Shown one piece after another: positions 44,700-54,235 of a stretch of DNA of 64,000 nt. The position numbers were made by a program, and so were the translations under genes. Where the stretch lies: the NCBI GenBank assembly GCA_905234855.1, contig CAJOIU010000005.1, positions 18,945 through 82,944 of the forward strand. The letters are read 5' to 3'. The DNA comes from an uncultured Oscillospiraceae bacterium (lineage in GTDB: Bacteria > Bacillota > Clostridia > Oscillospirales > Oscillospiraceae). Every line of letters starts with the position of its first letter. The stretch's first letter is position 1. The notes under the pieces are model-generated. The model saw only the letters and a list, made by a program, of their open reading frames with translations. It did not search any database and was not told the DNA's origin.

Positions 44700-45957
44700 G
44701 GGCAGACAGTCCACCGGCAGCCGCTTCTTCTGGGCGATAGCGTCGGTGCTGATCTCGCTGCTTATTTGGGTATATTACGGTTCGAATTTCGGTACGGAAA
44801 TGACCAAGACCCTTTATGGCGTCGAGCTGACCTATTCTGGGCAGGATGCCATGCGGGATTCCCTGAATCTTGTGATCGCCGATGTCGAAACGACGAGCGT
44901 GAATGTGACGCTCACCGGCAGCCGCCGGGATATTTCCAAGCTGACGAGTTCCGATCTGAAGGCTGTGGTGAACCTATCCTCCGTTACCTCGGCTGGCTAC
45001 CGCACCATGGGCTATACCATCAGCTATCCCAGCTCGGTGAACAGCTCCGGCATCACGGAGAAGAAGGAGCCTCAGACGGTGGGCCTGCAGATCAGCCGTC
45101 TGACGAACCGGGTGGTTGACGTGACGGGGCGCTTTGAGGGCTCCCTGCAGGAGGGCTATGCCCTCGATTCTTCCGGCATGACATTCGAGCCCGCCAGCAT
45201 CACGCTGACCGGTCCGCAGGAGGAGCTTGATCAGATCCATCATGCCGACGTTGTCGTCAGCCGGGACGATGTGAACGCCTCCTTTACGGCAACGGCAAAC
45301 TATACGCTTGTGAACGCGGACGGCGAGCCGGTCGTCTACGATGACGTTACGACCGACGCCGATACGGTGGCCGTTACGGTGCCGATCAATGTCACGAAGG
45401 CGGTCAAGCTGGATGTGGCTCTCATTGAGGGCGGCGGCGCCACGGCGGACAATGTGGTAAAAAAGATCGAACCCGAAACCATCACCATCGCCGGCGATTC
45501 CGCCGCGATGGACGGCATCAACACGATCTACATAGCCACGATCGATATATCGGACTATGAGAGCTTCCCGTCCACCGAGTATCCCATCATCCTGCCAAAC
45601 GACACCGATAACCTTTCCGCGGCTACCACGGCTACGGTGGAGCTCACCTTCACAGGGGTCGAAACGGCGTGGTATACCGTGACGAATCTCGAATACACCA
45701 ATCTGACCGAGGGATATACCGCTGACGTGATGGACGCTACTCTCGTGGTGAACATTCGTGCGCCGGAGGGCGTGTTGGAGGATATCGAGGCGAACAATAT
45801 CCGTGCCGTAGCCGATCTTACTGGCATCACCGCCACATCCCGCGCGCCGGTCACGATCTATGTGGATGGCTTCGCGGATGCGGGCGCGGTGGGGGATTAT
45901 GCCCTGTATGTGCGCGTAAGACCTGAGGAAGCGGGTGAGCCGGAGGCGGACGGATGA
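44668..45957 (+). CDS. cdaR: CdaR/YbbR-repeat membrane-anchored regulator
   Basis: The known partner of CdaA that modulates c-di-AMP synthesis from outside the membrane. The 429 residues have a cytosolic basic start, one helix (~residues 15-35, FFWAIASVLISLLIWVYYGS) and about four YbbR-like beta-rich repeats (~40-120, 130-215, 225-315, 320-415) on the outer face. It lacks a C-terminal anchor. It overlaps cdaA by 32 bp and the next gene by 4 bp, so translation is coupled. Confidence 0.93.
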   Translation: MQKKSETTKNKGRQSTGSRFFWAIASVLISLLIWVYYGSNFGTEMTKTLYGVELTYSGQDAMRDSLNLVIADVETTSVNVTLTGSRRDISKLTSSDLKAVVNLSSVTSAGYRTMGYTISYPSSVNSSGITEKKEPQTVGLQISRLTNRVVDVTGRFEGSLQEGYALDSSGMTFEPASITLTGPQEELDQIHHADVVVSRDDVNASFTATANYTLVNADGEPVVYDDVTTDADTVAVTVPINVTKAVKLDVALIEGGGATADNVVKKIEPETITIAGDSAAMDGINTIYIATIDISDYESFPSTEYPIILPNDTDNLSAATTATVELTFTGVETAWYTVTNLEYTNLTEGYTADVMDATLVVNIRAPEGVLEDIEANNIRAVADLTGITATSRAPVTIYVDGFADAGAVGDYALYVRVRPEEAGEPEADG

Positions 45958-46361
45958 CCCAGAACGGTGTTGTTACGAGAATATTGGCGAACGGGCGCGC
46001 CGAGGTGGCGGTAGAGCGCGGCACGGCCTGCGGCGGGCATTGCGGCGGCGGCTGCGACGCCTGCGTATATGCCAGCCGGATCCTTGTCCCGGCGGAAAAC
46101 CCCGTCTATGCCAAGCCCGGCGATAAGGTGCTTTTGGAGAGTGAAACGAAAGGCATCGTCGGAGCGGCGCTGCTTGTCTATATGCTCCCGCTGCTCTTCT
46201 TTTTTGCCGGATATGCCGTCGGCGCGCTCTGGGGACTGCCGCAGGGCGCCTGTGCGGCGGCAAGCCTCATCGGCGCGGGGATGGGCGCTGCGGCGGTGGT
46301 ATGGATCGCCCGGCGGCGGAAGAAGGAGATCACCTTCCGCATCAAAGGCTCCGTCGGCTGA
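45954..46361 (+). CDS. RseC/MucC-type membrane protein
   Basis: In other bacteria this family belongs to SoxR-reducing or sigma-E control systems. In Clostridia its role is open. The 135 residues have an N-terminal cytosolic domain with a cysteine cluster (CGGHCGGGCDAC, residues ~22-34) that may bind a metal or FeS centre, then two helices (~65-85 and 92-112) and a basic end. The cysteine spacing is the typical RseC pattern. No rnf or rsx genes lie near. It overlaps cdaR by 4 bp and shares one base with the DUF5685 gene. Confidence 0.85.
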   Translation: MTQNGVVTRILANGRAEVAVERGTACGGHCGGGCDACVYASRILVPAENPVYAKPGDKVLLESETKGIVGAALLVYMLPLLFFFAGYAVGALWGLPQGACAAASLIGAGMGAAAVVWIARRRKKEITFRIKGSVG

Positions 46362-47242
46362 TGTACGGCTATGTGCGCCCGGAGCGGGGCGAGCTCAAGG
46401 TGCGGGAATACGAACAGTTCCGTGGGGTCTACTGCGGCCTGTGCCACATGCTGCGGAAGCGGTATGGGATCGCCTACCGCTTTGCGGTGAATTATGATTT
46501 CACCTTCCTTGCGATGCTGCTGGCCGGGTCGGAACCCGTTTCCGCATGTCCCCGGCGCTGTCCGTATCATCCGCTGCGGCGCACCGCGTGTCCGCAGCCG
46601 TTCCCGGGAATGGAGGCGGCGGCGGATTATTCCGTGATCCTCGCCTACGCGAAGCTGCGGGACGACGCGCGGGATCGGCGCTTTCCCGGCTCGATCCTCT
46701 TTCGGCTTTTGGCATGGGCGGTGCGTCCGGCCTATCGGAAGGCGGCGGGTCTGAGGCCGGCTTTTGCCCGGACGGCGGAGGATAAGCTGAAAAGGCTTTC
46801 CGTTTTGGAGGCAGAAAACTGCGCCAGCCTCGACGCTGCGGCCGATACTTTCGCCTCTATCCTGCAGGCGGCGGCGGAGGGCGCGGAGGATGAAGATCGC
46901 AGGCGCGTTCTGAAGGAGCTTTTGTATCATCTCGGACGCATCGTCTATCTGCTGGATGCGGCGGACGATCTGCCGGACGATATCCGAACCGGCGTCTATA
47001 ATCCGCTTCGCTGCCGCTATACGCTGCAGGACGGCAAGCTGACCCCGGAGGACGAGGCGGCGCTTCGGACGACGATGCAGCACTCCCATAACTGCATTTC
47101 CGCGGCCTATGCGCTGCTGGAGGAAAACCCCTATGCGGGGATCTTGAGCAATACGATATACCATGGCCTCCCTGCCGTAACGCAGGCGGTATTCTCCGGC
47201 GCGTGGAGGCAGCGCAATAAGAAAGAACGGAGCAGACTATGA
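46361..47242 (+). CDS. DUF5685 family protein
   Basis: A soluble, mostly helical protein of 293 residues with unknown function, frequent in Clostridia. It starts [20 protein letters not shown], then YCGLCHML, and has a cysteine group in [16 protein letters not shown] (~residues 60-80), which points to a bound metal. The C-terminal half resembles a polyprenyl-synthase-like all-helical arrangement by eye only (DAADDLPDD). Its stop overlaps the J-domain gene by 4 bp. The recurring DUF5685-J-domain pairing suggests a shared, chaperone-linked task. Confidence 0.8.
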   Translation: MYGYVRPERGELKVREYEQFRGVYCGLCHMLRKRYGIAYRFAVNYDFTFLAMLLAGSEPVSACPRRCPYHPLRRTACPQPFPGMEAAADYSVILAYAKLRDDARDRRFPGSILFRLLAWAVRPAYRKAAGLRPAFARTAEDKLKRLSVLEAENCASLDAAADTFASILQAAAEGAEDEDRRRVLKELLYHLGRIVYLLDAADDLPDDIRTGVYNPLRCRYTLQDGKLTPEDEAALRTTMQHSHNCISAAYALLEENPYAGILSNTIYHGLPAVTQAVFSGAWRQRNKKERSRL

Positions 47243-47880
47243 ACGATCCTTACAGCGTGCTGGGCGTCTCGCCACAAGCGAGCGACGATGAGGTCAAAAA
47301 GGCCTATCGTGATCTGGCACGGAAATACCACCCGGACAACTACCATGACAACCCTCTGGCCGATCTTGCCTCTGAGAAGATGAAGGAGATCAACGAGGCC
47401 TATGATACGATCACCAAGGGTCGGGAGCAGGGATCGGCCTACACCGGCTATTCCGGCGGCAGCGCCTATCAGAGCCAGAGCTATCAGCAGAGCTATTCCT
47501 CCGGCTATTCCGCCGGAGGCAGCGCTTCCTATGCACAGATCCGCAGCCTTATAAACGCCAACAACCTCGCGCAGGCGGAGGCGATGCTCAACCGCATCCC
47601 CAACCATGACGCGGAGTGGAATTACCTCATGGGCAGCATCTATTGGCGCAAGGGCTGGATGGACGAGGCCGGGCGGTATTTCCGCACGGCAGCTATGATG
47701 GAGCCGACCAACGCTGAATACCGAAACGCGGTTCAATATATGAACCATGGCGGACAGGCATACCGTCCCGCCGGGACGGGCAATATGACGCAAACGGATA
47801 TGTGCACTGTATGCAACTCCCTCATCTGTGCGGATTGCTGCTGCGAGATGATGGGCGGGGATTTGATCCCCTGCTGCTGA
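47239..47880 (+). CDS. J-domain (DnaJ-like) protein with TPR-like middle and cysteine-rich tail
   Basis: A co-chaperone for an Hsp70. The 213 residues start with a J domain (~3-65) that has the essential HPD ([10 protein letters not shown]). A Gly/Ser/Tyr/Gln-rich linker (~70-95) follows, then a helical segment with [15 protein letters not shown] and [18 protein letters not shown] like tetratricopeptide units, and a tail with nine cysteines in the last ~25 residues ([14 protein letters not shown]). It lacks the DnaJ zinc-finger and substrate domains. It is coupled to DUF5685 by overlap. Confidence 0.88.
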   Translation: MNDPYSVLGVSPQASDDEVKKAYRDLARKYHPDNYHDNPLADLASEKMKEINEAYDTITKGREQGSAYTGYSGGSAYQSQSYQQSYSSGYSAGGSASYAQIRSLINANNLAQAEAMLNRIPNHDAEWNYLMGSIYWRKGWMDEAGRYFRTAAMMEPTNAEYRNAVQYMNHGGQAYRPAGTGNMTQTDMCTVCNSLICADCCCEMMGGDLIPCC

Positions 47881-47881
47881 C

Positions 47882-48373
47882 ATGAACAGAGGAGCAAAGC
47901 GTTTGGCGTATCTTGCGGTGCTGACGGCCTTGGGCGTCGCCCTCCTGTTCCTTGTGGGGGTCGTTCCCGCAGGGCGGCTGTGGATCATGGCTGTGGCGAG
48001 CCTGCCCGTAGGAATCGCCGTCATGATGTACGGATACGGCTGGGCGCTGGGGGTGTTCGCGGCGACGGCGCTTTTGAGCTGTCTCCTCTTTCCCGCCTCG
48101 GCGCTGGAATACTTGGTCTTTTTTGGTTACTATCCGATCGTCAAGAGCCTTTTCGAGCGCCTGCCGAAAAACTGGATGTCGTGGGCGCTGAAATATCTCC
48201 TGTTTTTTATCGTGCTCATTGTTCTTTGGAAAGCTTCTCTTCTGGGGGCGGCGCTGACCGGGCGGTGGTATATCCTTTTCTTGGCGGGGGCGGCGGCTTT
48301 TGCAGCGTATGATTTTGCCTTTTCGATCCTAATCCGATTCTATTTGGAAAGAATTGCGAGGTTCATCTCATGA
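47882..48373 (+). CDS. Small membrane protein, about five helices
   Basis: Not firmly recognised. The 163 residues contain about five hydrophobic segments (10-28, 34-52, 55-75, 100-120, 130-155). The pattern and the AVMMYGYGWALGVFAATALLS region resemble small ECF-transporter S-component-like proteins, but no ligand motif is visible. It begins 1 bp after the J-domain stop and overlaps yicC by 4 bp, so it lies within the cdaA-to-yicC operon. An ECF or YybS-like assignment is a low-confidence suggestion. Confidence 0.65.
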   Translation: MNRGAKRLAYLAVLTALGVALLFLVGVVPAGRLWIMAVASLPVGIAVMMYGYGWALGVFAATALLSCLLFPASALEYLVFFGYYPIVKSLFERLPKNWMSWALKYLLFFIVLIVLWKASLLGAALTGRWYILFLAGAAAFAAYDFAFSILIRFYLERIARFIS

Positions 48374-49248
48374 TAAAAAGTATGACCGGCTACGGCGGCG
48401 CGAAGGGGGAAGTGCAGAACATCCTCGTGTCGGCGGAGCTGAAAAGCGTGAATAACCGCCATTTAGATACGTCGGTTCGGCTTCCCAAAAGCTGCCTTTT
48501 CGCGGAGGAGAGCGTTCGTTCCGCGGTGAGCGCGGCGATCACCCGCGGGAAGGTGGATGTTTTTCTCACGGTGGATACGTCCCATGCGGACGAGATCACT
48601 ATCGCTGTGAACGAGCCTTTGGCGGCTGCGTATGTCGCGGCAGCGCAGACGCTTTTCGATCAGTACGGTGTGTCGAACGACCTGACGGCGTCCATGCTTC
48701 TTAGAATGCCGGAGGTGATCTCCACCGAGCGAAGCGACGCGGATCAAGGCGCGATGCTGGAGGCGATCCGCTCAGTGCTGGGCGAGGCGCTCGTGCAGTT
48801 TGACGCCATGCGCTCACGGGAGGGGGAGAAGCTCCACGCGGATATCCTTGGAAAGCTGGACGCCATCGAGGAGATGGTCGGACGGGTGGAAAAGCGCTCG
48901 CCGGAGACGGTGACGGCCTACCGCGAAAAGCTGCTGGCTCGCATGAACGAGGTTCTGGGCGAGGCGGGGATCGACGAGGCTCGCATCCTGCAGGAGGCCG
49001 CCATCTACGCCGATAAGGTCGCCGTGGACGAGGAGACCGTGCGCCTGCGCAGCCATATCGCACAGTTCCGCTCGATGCTGCAAGGCGGCTCCCCGGTGGG
49101 GCGCAAGCTGGATTTTCTTGTGCAGGAGATGAACCGGGAGATCAATACGACCGGCTCCAAATGCGCCGACAGCGAGATCGCCAACACCGTTATCGCCATG
49201 AAGGCGGAGCTTGAAAAAATCCGCGAGCAGATCCAGAATATAGAATAA
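48370..49248 (+). CDS. yicC: YicC/YloC family endoribonuclease
   Basis: A cytosolic stress-linked endoribonuclease family. The 292 residues begin IKSMTGYG, the family signature, followed by AELKSVNNRHLD, and end with the DUF1732 part (RLRSHIAQFRSML, KLDFLVQEMNREINTTGSK) that contains the conserved acidic and histidine residues. Length is standard. It is followed after 12 bp by remA-gmk-rpoZ-priA, the usual Firmicutes order, so transcription probably continues. Confidence 0.95.
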   Translation: MIKSMTGYGGAKGEVQNILVSAELKSVNNRHLDTSVRLPKSCLFAEESVRSAVSAAITRGKVDVFLTVDTSHADEITIAVNEPLAAAYVAAAQTLFDQYGVSNDLTASMLLRMPEVISTERSDADQGAMLEAIRSVLGEALVQFDAMRSREGEKLHADILGKLDAIEEMVGRVEKRSPETVTAYREKLLARMNEVLGEAGIDEARILQEAAIYADKVAVDEETVRLRSHIAQFRSMLQGGSPVGRKLDFLVQEMNREINTTGSKCADSEIANTVIAMKAELEKIREQIQNIE

Positions 49249-49260
49249 GAGGTCGGGCGG

Positions 49261-49524
49261 ATGAAACTTGTGAACATCGGCTTCGGCAGCTATGTTTCGC
49301 CGGAGCGCGTCGTGGCGGCGGTGGATCCCGAATCGAACCCCATCAAGCGGATCGTGTCCCACGGCAAGGAGACGGGCAAGCTGATCGATGCGACCTATGG
49401 CCGGAAAACAAAGACGGTGCTCGTGATGGATAGCGGGCATGTGATCCTGTGCCCCCTGACGCCGGAAAACGTGGCTCAGCGTATCGCGGGAAGAACGGAG
49501 GATAAAGCGGATGAAGAAGAATGA
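49261..49524 (+). CDS. remA: RemA-type DNA-binding regulator (DUF370)
   Basis: In Bacillus RemA activates biofilm matrix and osmoprotection genes and forms ring-like assemblies on DNA. The 87 residues start [21 protein letters not shown], then PIKRIV and [22 protein letters not shown], the conserved basic surface. Length matches. It overlaps gmk by 14 bp, an arrangement very common in Clostridia. Target genes here are unknown. Confidence 0.95.
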   Translation: MKLVNIGFGSYVSPERVVAAVDPESNPIKRIVSHGKETGKLIDATYGRKTKTVLVMDSGHVILCPLTPENVAQRIAGRTEDKADEEE

Positions 49525-50116
49525 ACAGGGCGTGCTGGTCATCGTTTCCGGCCCTTCCGGGGCGGGGAAAAGCACGATCATTTCCCGGGTGTCCCAGCTT
49601 CGGTCGGATATCCGATTTTCCGTATCCGCCACCACAAGGGAGCCGCGGCCGGGGGAGATCGACGGCGTGGACTACTATTTCCGGACCCACGAGGTCTTTT
49701 GGAATATGGTGAAGGCGGACGCCTTTCTGGAGCATGCCGAGTATGTCGGCAACTGCTACGGCACGCCGGCGGCGCCGGTGGATGAAAACCTCCGGGAGGG
49801 CTATACCGTTCTGCTCGATATTGAGGTGCAGGGCGCGGCGCAGGTCATGGAAAAGCGCCCCGACGCGGTGAGCATCTTCCTGTGTCCCCCCAGCATGGAG
49901 GAACTGGAGCGGCGCCTGCGCGGGCGAGGCACCGACTCCGAGGAAAAGATCCGCGACCGACTTGTGGCCGCGCATCGGGAATACGCTCTTGCGCATAAAT
50001 ACAGCTACATCATCATAAACGATGACGCAGATACGGCCGTCCGAGAGCTGGACGCCATCATTACGGCGGAAAAATGCCGCAGTAAATTCGTTCTGGAAGG
50101 AGAAAACCAGTTATGA
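49511..50116 (+). CDS. gmk: Guanylate kinase
   Basis: Phosphorylates GMP to GDP in nucleotide metabolism. The 201 residues have the P-loop [11 protein letters not shown], the GMP-binding [19 protein letters not shown], and the lid [11 protein letters not shown]. Length is normal. The start at 49511 with ACGGAGGAT upstream lies inside the end of remA. An ATG three codons later is possible. It overlaps rpoZ by 4 bp. Confidence 0.96.
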   Translation: MKKNEQGVLVIVSGPSGAGKSTIISRVSQLRSDIRFSVSATTREPRPGEIDGVDYYFRTHEVFWNMVKADAFLEHAEYVGNCYGTPAAPVDENLREGYTVLLDIEVQGAAQVMEKRPDAVSIFLCPPSMEELERRLRGRGTDSEEKIRDRLVAAHREYALAHKYSYIIINDDADTAVRELDAIITAEKCRSKFVLEGENQL

Positions 50117-50331
50117 TGCTCTATCCCCCTGTAGCAGACCTTGTGAACAAGGTCGGCAGCAGCTATGCCCTTGTGAATCTCGTCGCCAAGCGCGCCCGTG
50201 CCATTGCGGCCGAGGCGGAGCGGGAAGGTGAACCGATGACCAAGAAGGCCGTGTCGGCGGCCATCGACGAGGTGTATACCGGCAAGCTCACCATGAGCGG
50301 CGCCGCCGCCGATCCCGACGAGACGGCCTGA
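50113..50331 (+). CDS. rpoZ: RNA polymerase omega subunit
   Basis: A small assembly subunit of RNA polymerase. The 72 residues begin [20 protein letters not shown], contain VNLVAKRARAIAAEAE and end KKAVSAAIDEVYTGKL, the classic omega pattern. It overlaps gmk by 4 bp and is followed 8 bp later by priA. gmk-rpoZ-priA is a widely conserved order. Confidence 0.95.
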   Translation: MMLYPPVADLVNKVGSSYALVNLVAKRARAIAAEAEREGEPMTKKAVSAAIDEVYTGKLTMSGAAADPDETA

Positions 50332-50338
50332 TCCTGCC

Positions 50339-52789
50339 TTGACAGACGCGAAAACCGCGCAGATCGCCGTTTCCGGCGTTACCTATTGGGTCGATAAGCC
50401 GTATACCTACGCGGTACCGGAAAAGCTGGCCGGAAGGGTGACGCCCGGTGTTCGGGTGGCGGTGCCCTTTGGGGGCAGCCGTCCCCGGGAGGGTATCGTT
50501 CTGGCCTTGGACGGACAGACCGAGAAAAAGCTCAAACCCATTCTGGATGTGCTGGACGATGAACCGCTGCTTACCCAGCGCCAGCTTCAGCTGGCCATAT
50601 GGATGCGGGAGCGTTTTTTCTGCACCGTGATGGAAGCGGTGCGCGCCATGCTGCCAACGGGTCTGTGGTATCGGGTCAGCCCGCTGTACCGCTTTGCGGA
50701 CGGCATAGACGCCGAGGCGGCCTATGCCGCTGCGGGAAGCGGCGGCGAGCGGCTGGTGATCGACGCGGTGGCGGGACATGGAGGACTGTGCGAGCTTTCG
50801 GACATCGAAGCGGTGTTCGGAACGAAAAATCCCGGCCCGGCGCTGGCGTCGCTTGTGAAAAAGTGCATCCTTGCCGCGGAAGCGGAATCCGTGCGCCGCG
50901 GCGCGGACAAGACCATTCAGCGCGTGTCGCTGGCGGTATCGCCGGAGGAAGCCCTCGCCGAGGCGGATCGAAACCGGCGCGCCGTGCGGCAGGCCGCGAT
51001 CCTGCGCGTTTTGGCGGAAATGGGTACGGCCTCCGTGGCGGATATCTGCTATTTCACGGGCGCGAACCGGGAAACGGTCAAAAGCCTTGAGAAGAAAGGT
51101 TTTGTCACCATCGTCCGGCAGACGGTATACCGCCGCCCGGATTACGGCGGAGGCGAAGCCCGTCCGATGCCGTCCCTAAACGGCGATCAGAAGAAGGCGT
51201 ATGAGGGGATCCTCTCGCTGGTACAGAGTGGAAAGCCCCATGCCGCGCTGCTCTTCGGCGTCACCGGCAGCGGCAAAACGACGATCTATATCCGGCTCAT
51301 CGACGAGGTTCTCAAAAGCGGACGTTCCGCGATCCTTCTGGTGCCGGAGATCGCGCTAACACCGCAGATGCTGCAGACCTTCTCCTCTCATTTCGGCGAC
51401 AGTGTTGCGGTGCTTCATTCGTCCCTTTCCATGGGCGAGCGCTACGATGAATGGAAGCGTATCCGCAGCCGTGACGCGCGGCTCGTCATCGGAACGCGCA
51501 GCGCTATCTTTGCGCCGGTTTCCGATCCGGGGATCGTCATCATCGACGAGGAGCAGGAGGATACCTATAAATCCGAAACGTCCCCCCGGTATCATGCGCG
51601 GGACGTGGCCAAGTATCTTTGTGCCCACGCGAACGCTACGCTGCTTTTAGGCAGCGCCACGCCGGATATCTGCTCCCGATATTACGCGGAAACGGGGCGC
51701 TATGCGCTGTTCACGCTGCCGGGACGCTATAACGCCATGCGCCTGCCGGAGGTTCGCATCGCGGACATGCGGCGGGAGCTCAAGCGGGGCAACGGTACGA
51801 GCATATCCGGCCTCCTGCGGGAGGAGATCGAGGAAAACCTGCGCAGACAGGAGCAGACGATCCTGTTTCTGAATCGCCGCGGCGCCAGCAAGCTCGTAAA
51901 CTGCGGGGAATGCGGCTATGTGTATCAATGCCCTAACTGCTCCACGTCGCTGACCTACCACAGCGTGGGGAACCGGCTCGTTTGCCACTACTGCGGTCAT
52001 ACGCAGCGCGTGGACGCGGAATGCCCCCATTGCGGCGGGAAGCTGAATTATATCGGCGCCGGCACCCAACGGGTCATGGAGGAGCTGGAGGAGATGTTTC
52101 CCGGTGTGCCGACCCTTCGCATGGATACGGACTCCGTCGCGCCGGTGGGAAGCCATCGGGCGCTGTTTGAAAAGTTCCGTTCGCAGCGCATACCGATCCT
52201 TGTGGGAACCCAGATGGTGACGAAGGGACTGAATTTTGAGAACGTCACCCTTGTAGGGGTGCTGTCGGCCGATCAGAGCCTATACAGCAGCCATTACCGC
52301 GCGGGGGAGCGGACATTTTCGCTCATCACACAGGTGATCGGCCGTTCCGGGCGCTTCGAGAAGCCCGGCCGCGCCGTGATCCAGACGTTTACGCCCGAAA
52401 ACCAGATCATCCTGCAGGCGGCGGCGCAGGATTATGACAGCTTCTATGAGACGGAAACGGCGATCCGGCGGGTCACCGGCTCGCCGCCGTTTTCCGAGCT
52501 GTATGTCCTTACCGCTGTCGGCGCGGACGAAAACGCCGTGCTGCGCTGCTGTTCCGATGTGAAAAAAGAGATGCTGCGGCGCATAAGGGATATCCCCGGC
52601 GCTCGCGTGCTTGGCCCTGCGCCGCTGCCGATCGCGCGGGTAAATAATTGCTGGCGGTACCGCGTGACGGTAGCCTGCCCGGAAGGAAGCGCGATCCGCG
52701 AGGCGGTGAGCGCGGCGCTGATCGTATGCAACACAAACCCTGCATACAGGGGCGTTTCCCTGTTTGCGGATTATAATCCGACAGATTGA
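50339..52789 (+). CDS. priA: Primosomal protein N' (replication restart helicase)
   Basis: A 3'-5' helicase that reloads the replisome at stalled forks. The 816 residues have the 3'BD domain (VDKPYTYAVPEKL), a winged-helix, Walker A GVTGSGKTTIY (~residue 308), the Walker B/DExH box as DEEQED instead of the usual DEEHE, and eight zinc-binding cysteines (CGECGYVYQCPNC, CHYCGH, CPHCGG; ~520-575). A TTG at 50339 is the probable start; no ATG lies near and the ribosome site is weak, suggesting coupling to rpoZ. It is longer than average by ~70 residues, mainly in the winged-helix region. Confidence 0.95.
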   Translation: MTDAKTAQIAVSGVTYWVDKPYTYAVPEKLAGRVTPGVRVAVPFGGSRPREGIVLALDGQTEKKLKPILDVLDDEPLLTQRQLQLAIWMRERFFCTVMEAVRAMLPTGLWYRVSPLYRFADGIDAEAAYAAAGSGGERLVIDAVAGHGGLCELSDIEAVFGTKNPGPALASLVKKCILAAEAESVRRGADKTIQRVSLAVSPEEALAEADRNRRAVRQAAILRVLAEMGTASVADICYFTGANRETVKSLEKKGFVTIVRQTVYRRPDYGGGEARPMPSLNGDQKKAYEGILSLVQSGKPHAALLFGVTGSGKTTIYIRLIDEVLKSGRSAILLVPEIALTPQMLQTFSSHFGDSVAVLHSSLSMGERYDEWKRIRSRDARLVIGTRSAIFAPVSDPGIVIIDEEQEDTYKSETSPRYHARDVAKYLCAHANATLLLGSATPDICSRYYAETGRYALFTLPGRYNAMRLPEVRIADMRRELKRGNGTSISGLLREEIEENLRRQEQTILFLNRRGASKLVNCGECGYVYQCPNCSTSLTYHSVGNRLVCHYCGHTQRVDAECPHCGGKLNYIGAGTQRVMEELEEMFPGVPTLRMDTDSVAPVGSHRALFEKFRSQRIPILVGTQMVTKGLNFENVTLVGVLSADQSLYSSHYRAGERTFSLITQVIGRSGRFEKPGRAVIQTFTPENQIILQAAAQDYDSFYETETAIRRVTGSPPFSELYVLTAVGADENAVLRCCSDVKKEMLRRIRDIPGARVLGPAPLPIARVNNCWRYRVTVACPEGSAIREAVSAALIVCNTNPAYRGVSLFADYNPTD

Positions 52790-52805
52790 TTTAGGAGACA
52801 GAACT

Positions 52806-53318
52806 ATGGCGCTTCGCAATATTTTGAAGGAAGGCGACGAAACGCTTTTGAAGCATTGCCGCCCGGTAACGGCGTTCAACGACCGTCTGCATATTCTGCT
52901 GGATGATATGGCGGAAACGATGATGGACGCGGAGGGCGTGGGTCTGGCCGCGCCGCAGGTGGGAATCCTCCGCCGCGCGGTGATTGTGCTGGAAACGAAT
53001 GTCGATGAGGGCGAGGAGCCGTATATCATCGAGCTGATAAACCCCGAGCTGATCGAAACGGGCGGCGAGCAGGAGGGCCCGGAGGGCTGCCTGTCCGTTC
53101 CCGGCGTATACGGCTGGGTCAAGCGTCCCGATTACGTGAAGGTTCGGGCACAGGACCGTAACGGGGATTTCTTTGAGGTAGAGGGCGTCGGCCTTACGGC
53201 GCGGGCGTTTTGCCATGAGATCGAGCATCTTGACGGACATCTGTTCCTTGAGGTGAGCGAACACATCATGTCGGACGAGGAGCTGGAGGCGTATTACGCG
53301 CAGGACGGCGAAGCATGA
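52806..53318 (+). CDS. def: Peptide deformylase
   Basis: Removes the formyl group from new proteins. The 170 residues show the three motifs GVGLAAPQVG, EGCLSVPG and HEIEHLDG (HExxH with Fe/Zn ligands and catalytic Glu; the first Cys ligand is in GCLS). Length is normal. ATG 52806 follows TTAGGAGA; an in-frame ATG at 52764 lies within priA and is rejected. It overlaps fmt by 4 bp, the functional counterpart that adds the formyl group to initiator tRNA. Confidence 0.97.
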   Translation: MALRNILKEGDETLLKHCRPVTAFNDRLHILLDDMAETMMDAEGVGLAAPQVGILRRAVIVLETNVDEGEEPYIIELINPELIETGGEQEGPEGCLSVPGVYGWVKRPDYVKVRAQDRNGDFFEVEGVGLTARAFCHEIEHLDGHLFLEVSEHIMSDEELEAYYAQDGEA

Positions 53319-54235
53319 GGATCGTATTCATGGGAACGCCGGACTTTGCGGCCTGTTCTCTGCAAAAGCTGATTGAGGAAAAGCTCGATGTCGTCGGCGT
53401 TTTCTGCCAGCCGGACAAGCCGAAGAACCGCGGCCATAAGCTCATGCCCTGCGCAGTGAAGGAGACTGCGCTGGCGGCGGGACTTCCCGTCTATCAGCCG
53501 GAAAAGCTGCGGGACGGCTCTGCCTTGGCGATATTACGGGAGTTGGCCCCGGAGCTGATCGTTGTGGTGGCCTATGGGCGCATCCTGCCGGACGATATTC
53601 TGGCGCTGCCCCGCTATGGCTGCATCAATGTCCACGGCTCGCTTCTTCCGGCCTATCGCGGCAGCGCGCCGATCCAGCGCGCTGTATTGAACGGCGACGC
53701 GGTCACCGGCGTGACGACTATGTATCTTGCTTCCGAGATGGACGCAGGTGATGTGATCTATGCCGCGCAGACGGAGATCGGAGCGAAGGAAACGAGCGGC
53801 GAGCTGTTTGACCGCTTGGCGCCGATGGGGGCGGAGCTTCTCATCCGTACGATCCGGGATATCGAAGCGGGCGTCGCGCCGCGGGTGCCGCAGGATCATT
53901 GCAAAGCTACCTATGCGCCGCCGCTTTCGAAGGAAGAGTCGCCTATCGACTGGACAAAACCGCCCAAGGCGATCCTAAAGCATATCTGCGGCATGCAGCC
54001 GTGGCCCTGTGCCACGGCAGAGCTCGGCGGGATGCCGTTCAAAATCTATGATGCCGAGCCCACGGGACAGACCTCCGCAAGACCCGCCGGATCGGTCATC
54101 GCGGCCGGAAAACGGGGGATCGAAGTGGTTTGCGGCGGGGGCGAAACCCTGCTTGTCACCGAGCTGCAGGCCGCAGGAGGGAAGCGCATGTCGGCCGGGG
54201 CGTATTTGGCGGGACACCCGATGGAGGTATCGTAA
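53315..54235 (+). CDS. fmt: Methionyl-tRNA formyltransferase
   Basis: Formylates Met-tRNAi using 10-formyl-tetrahydrofolate. The 306 residues start RIVFMGTPDFAA, have NVHGSLLPAYRGSAPIQRAV (folate and catalytic Asn/His), GVTTMYLASEMDAGD, and a C-terminal OB-like domain with SKEESPIDW. Length is normal. It overlaps def by 4 bp and its stop is directly followed by rsmB. Confidence 0.97.
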   Translation: MRIVFMGTPDFAACSLQKLIEEKLDVVGVFCQPDKPKNRGHKLMPCAVKETALAAGLPVYQPEKLRDGSALAILRELAPELIVVVAYGRILPDDILALPRYGCINVHGSLLPAYRGSAPIQRAVLNGDAVTGVTTMYLASEMDAGDVIYAAQTEIGAKETSGELFDRLAPMGAELLIRTIRDIEAGVAPRVPQDHCKATYAPPLSKEESPIDWTKPPKAILKHICGMQPWPCATAELGGMPFKIYDAEPTGQTSARPAGSVIAAGKRGIEVVCGGGETLLVTELQAAGGKRMSAGAYLAGHPMEVS

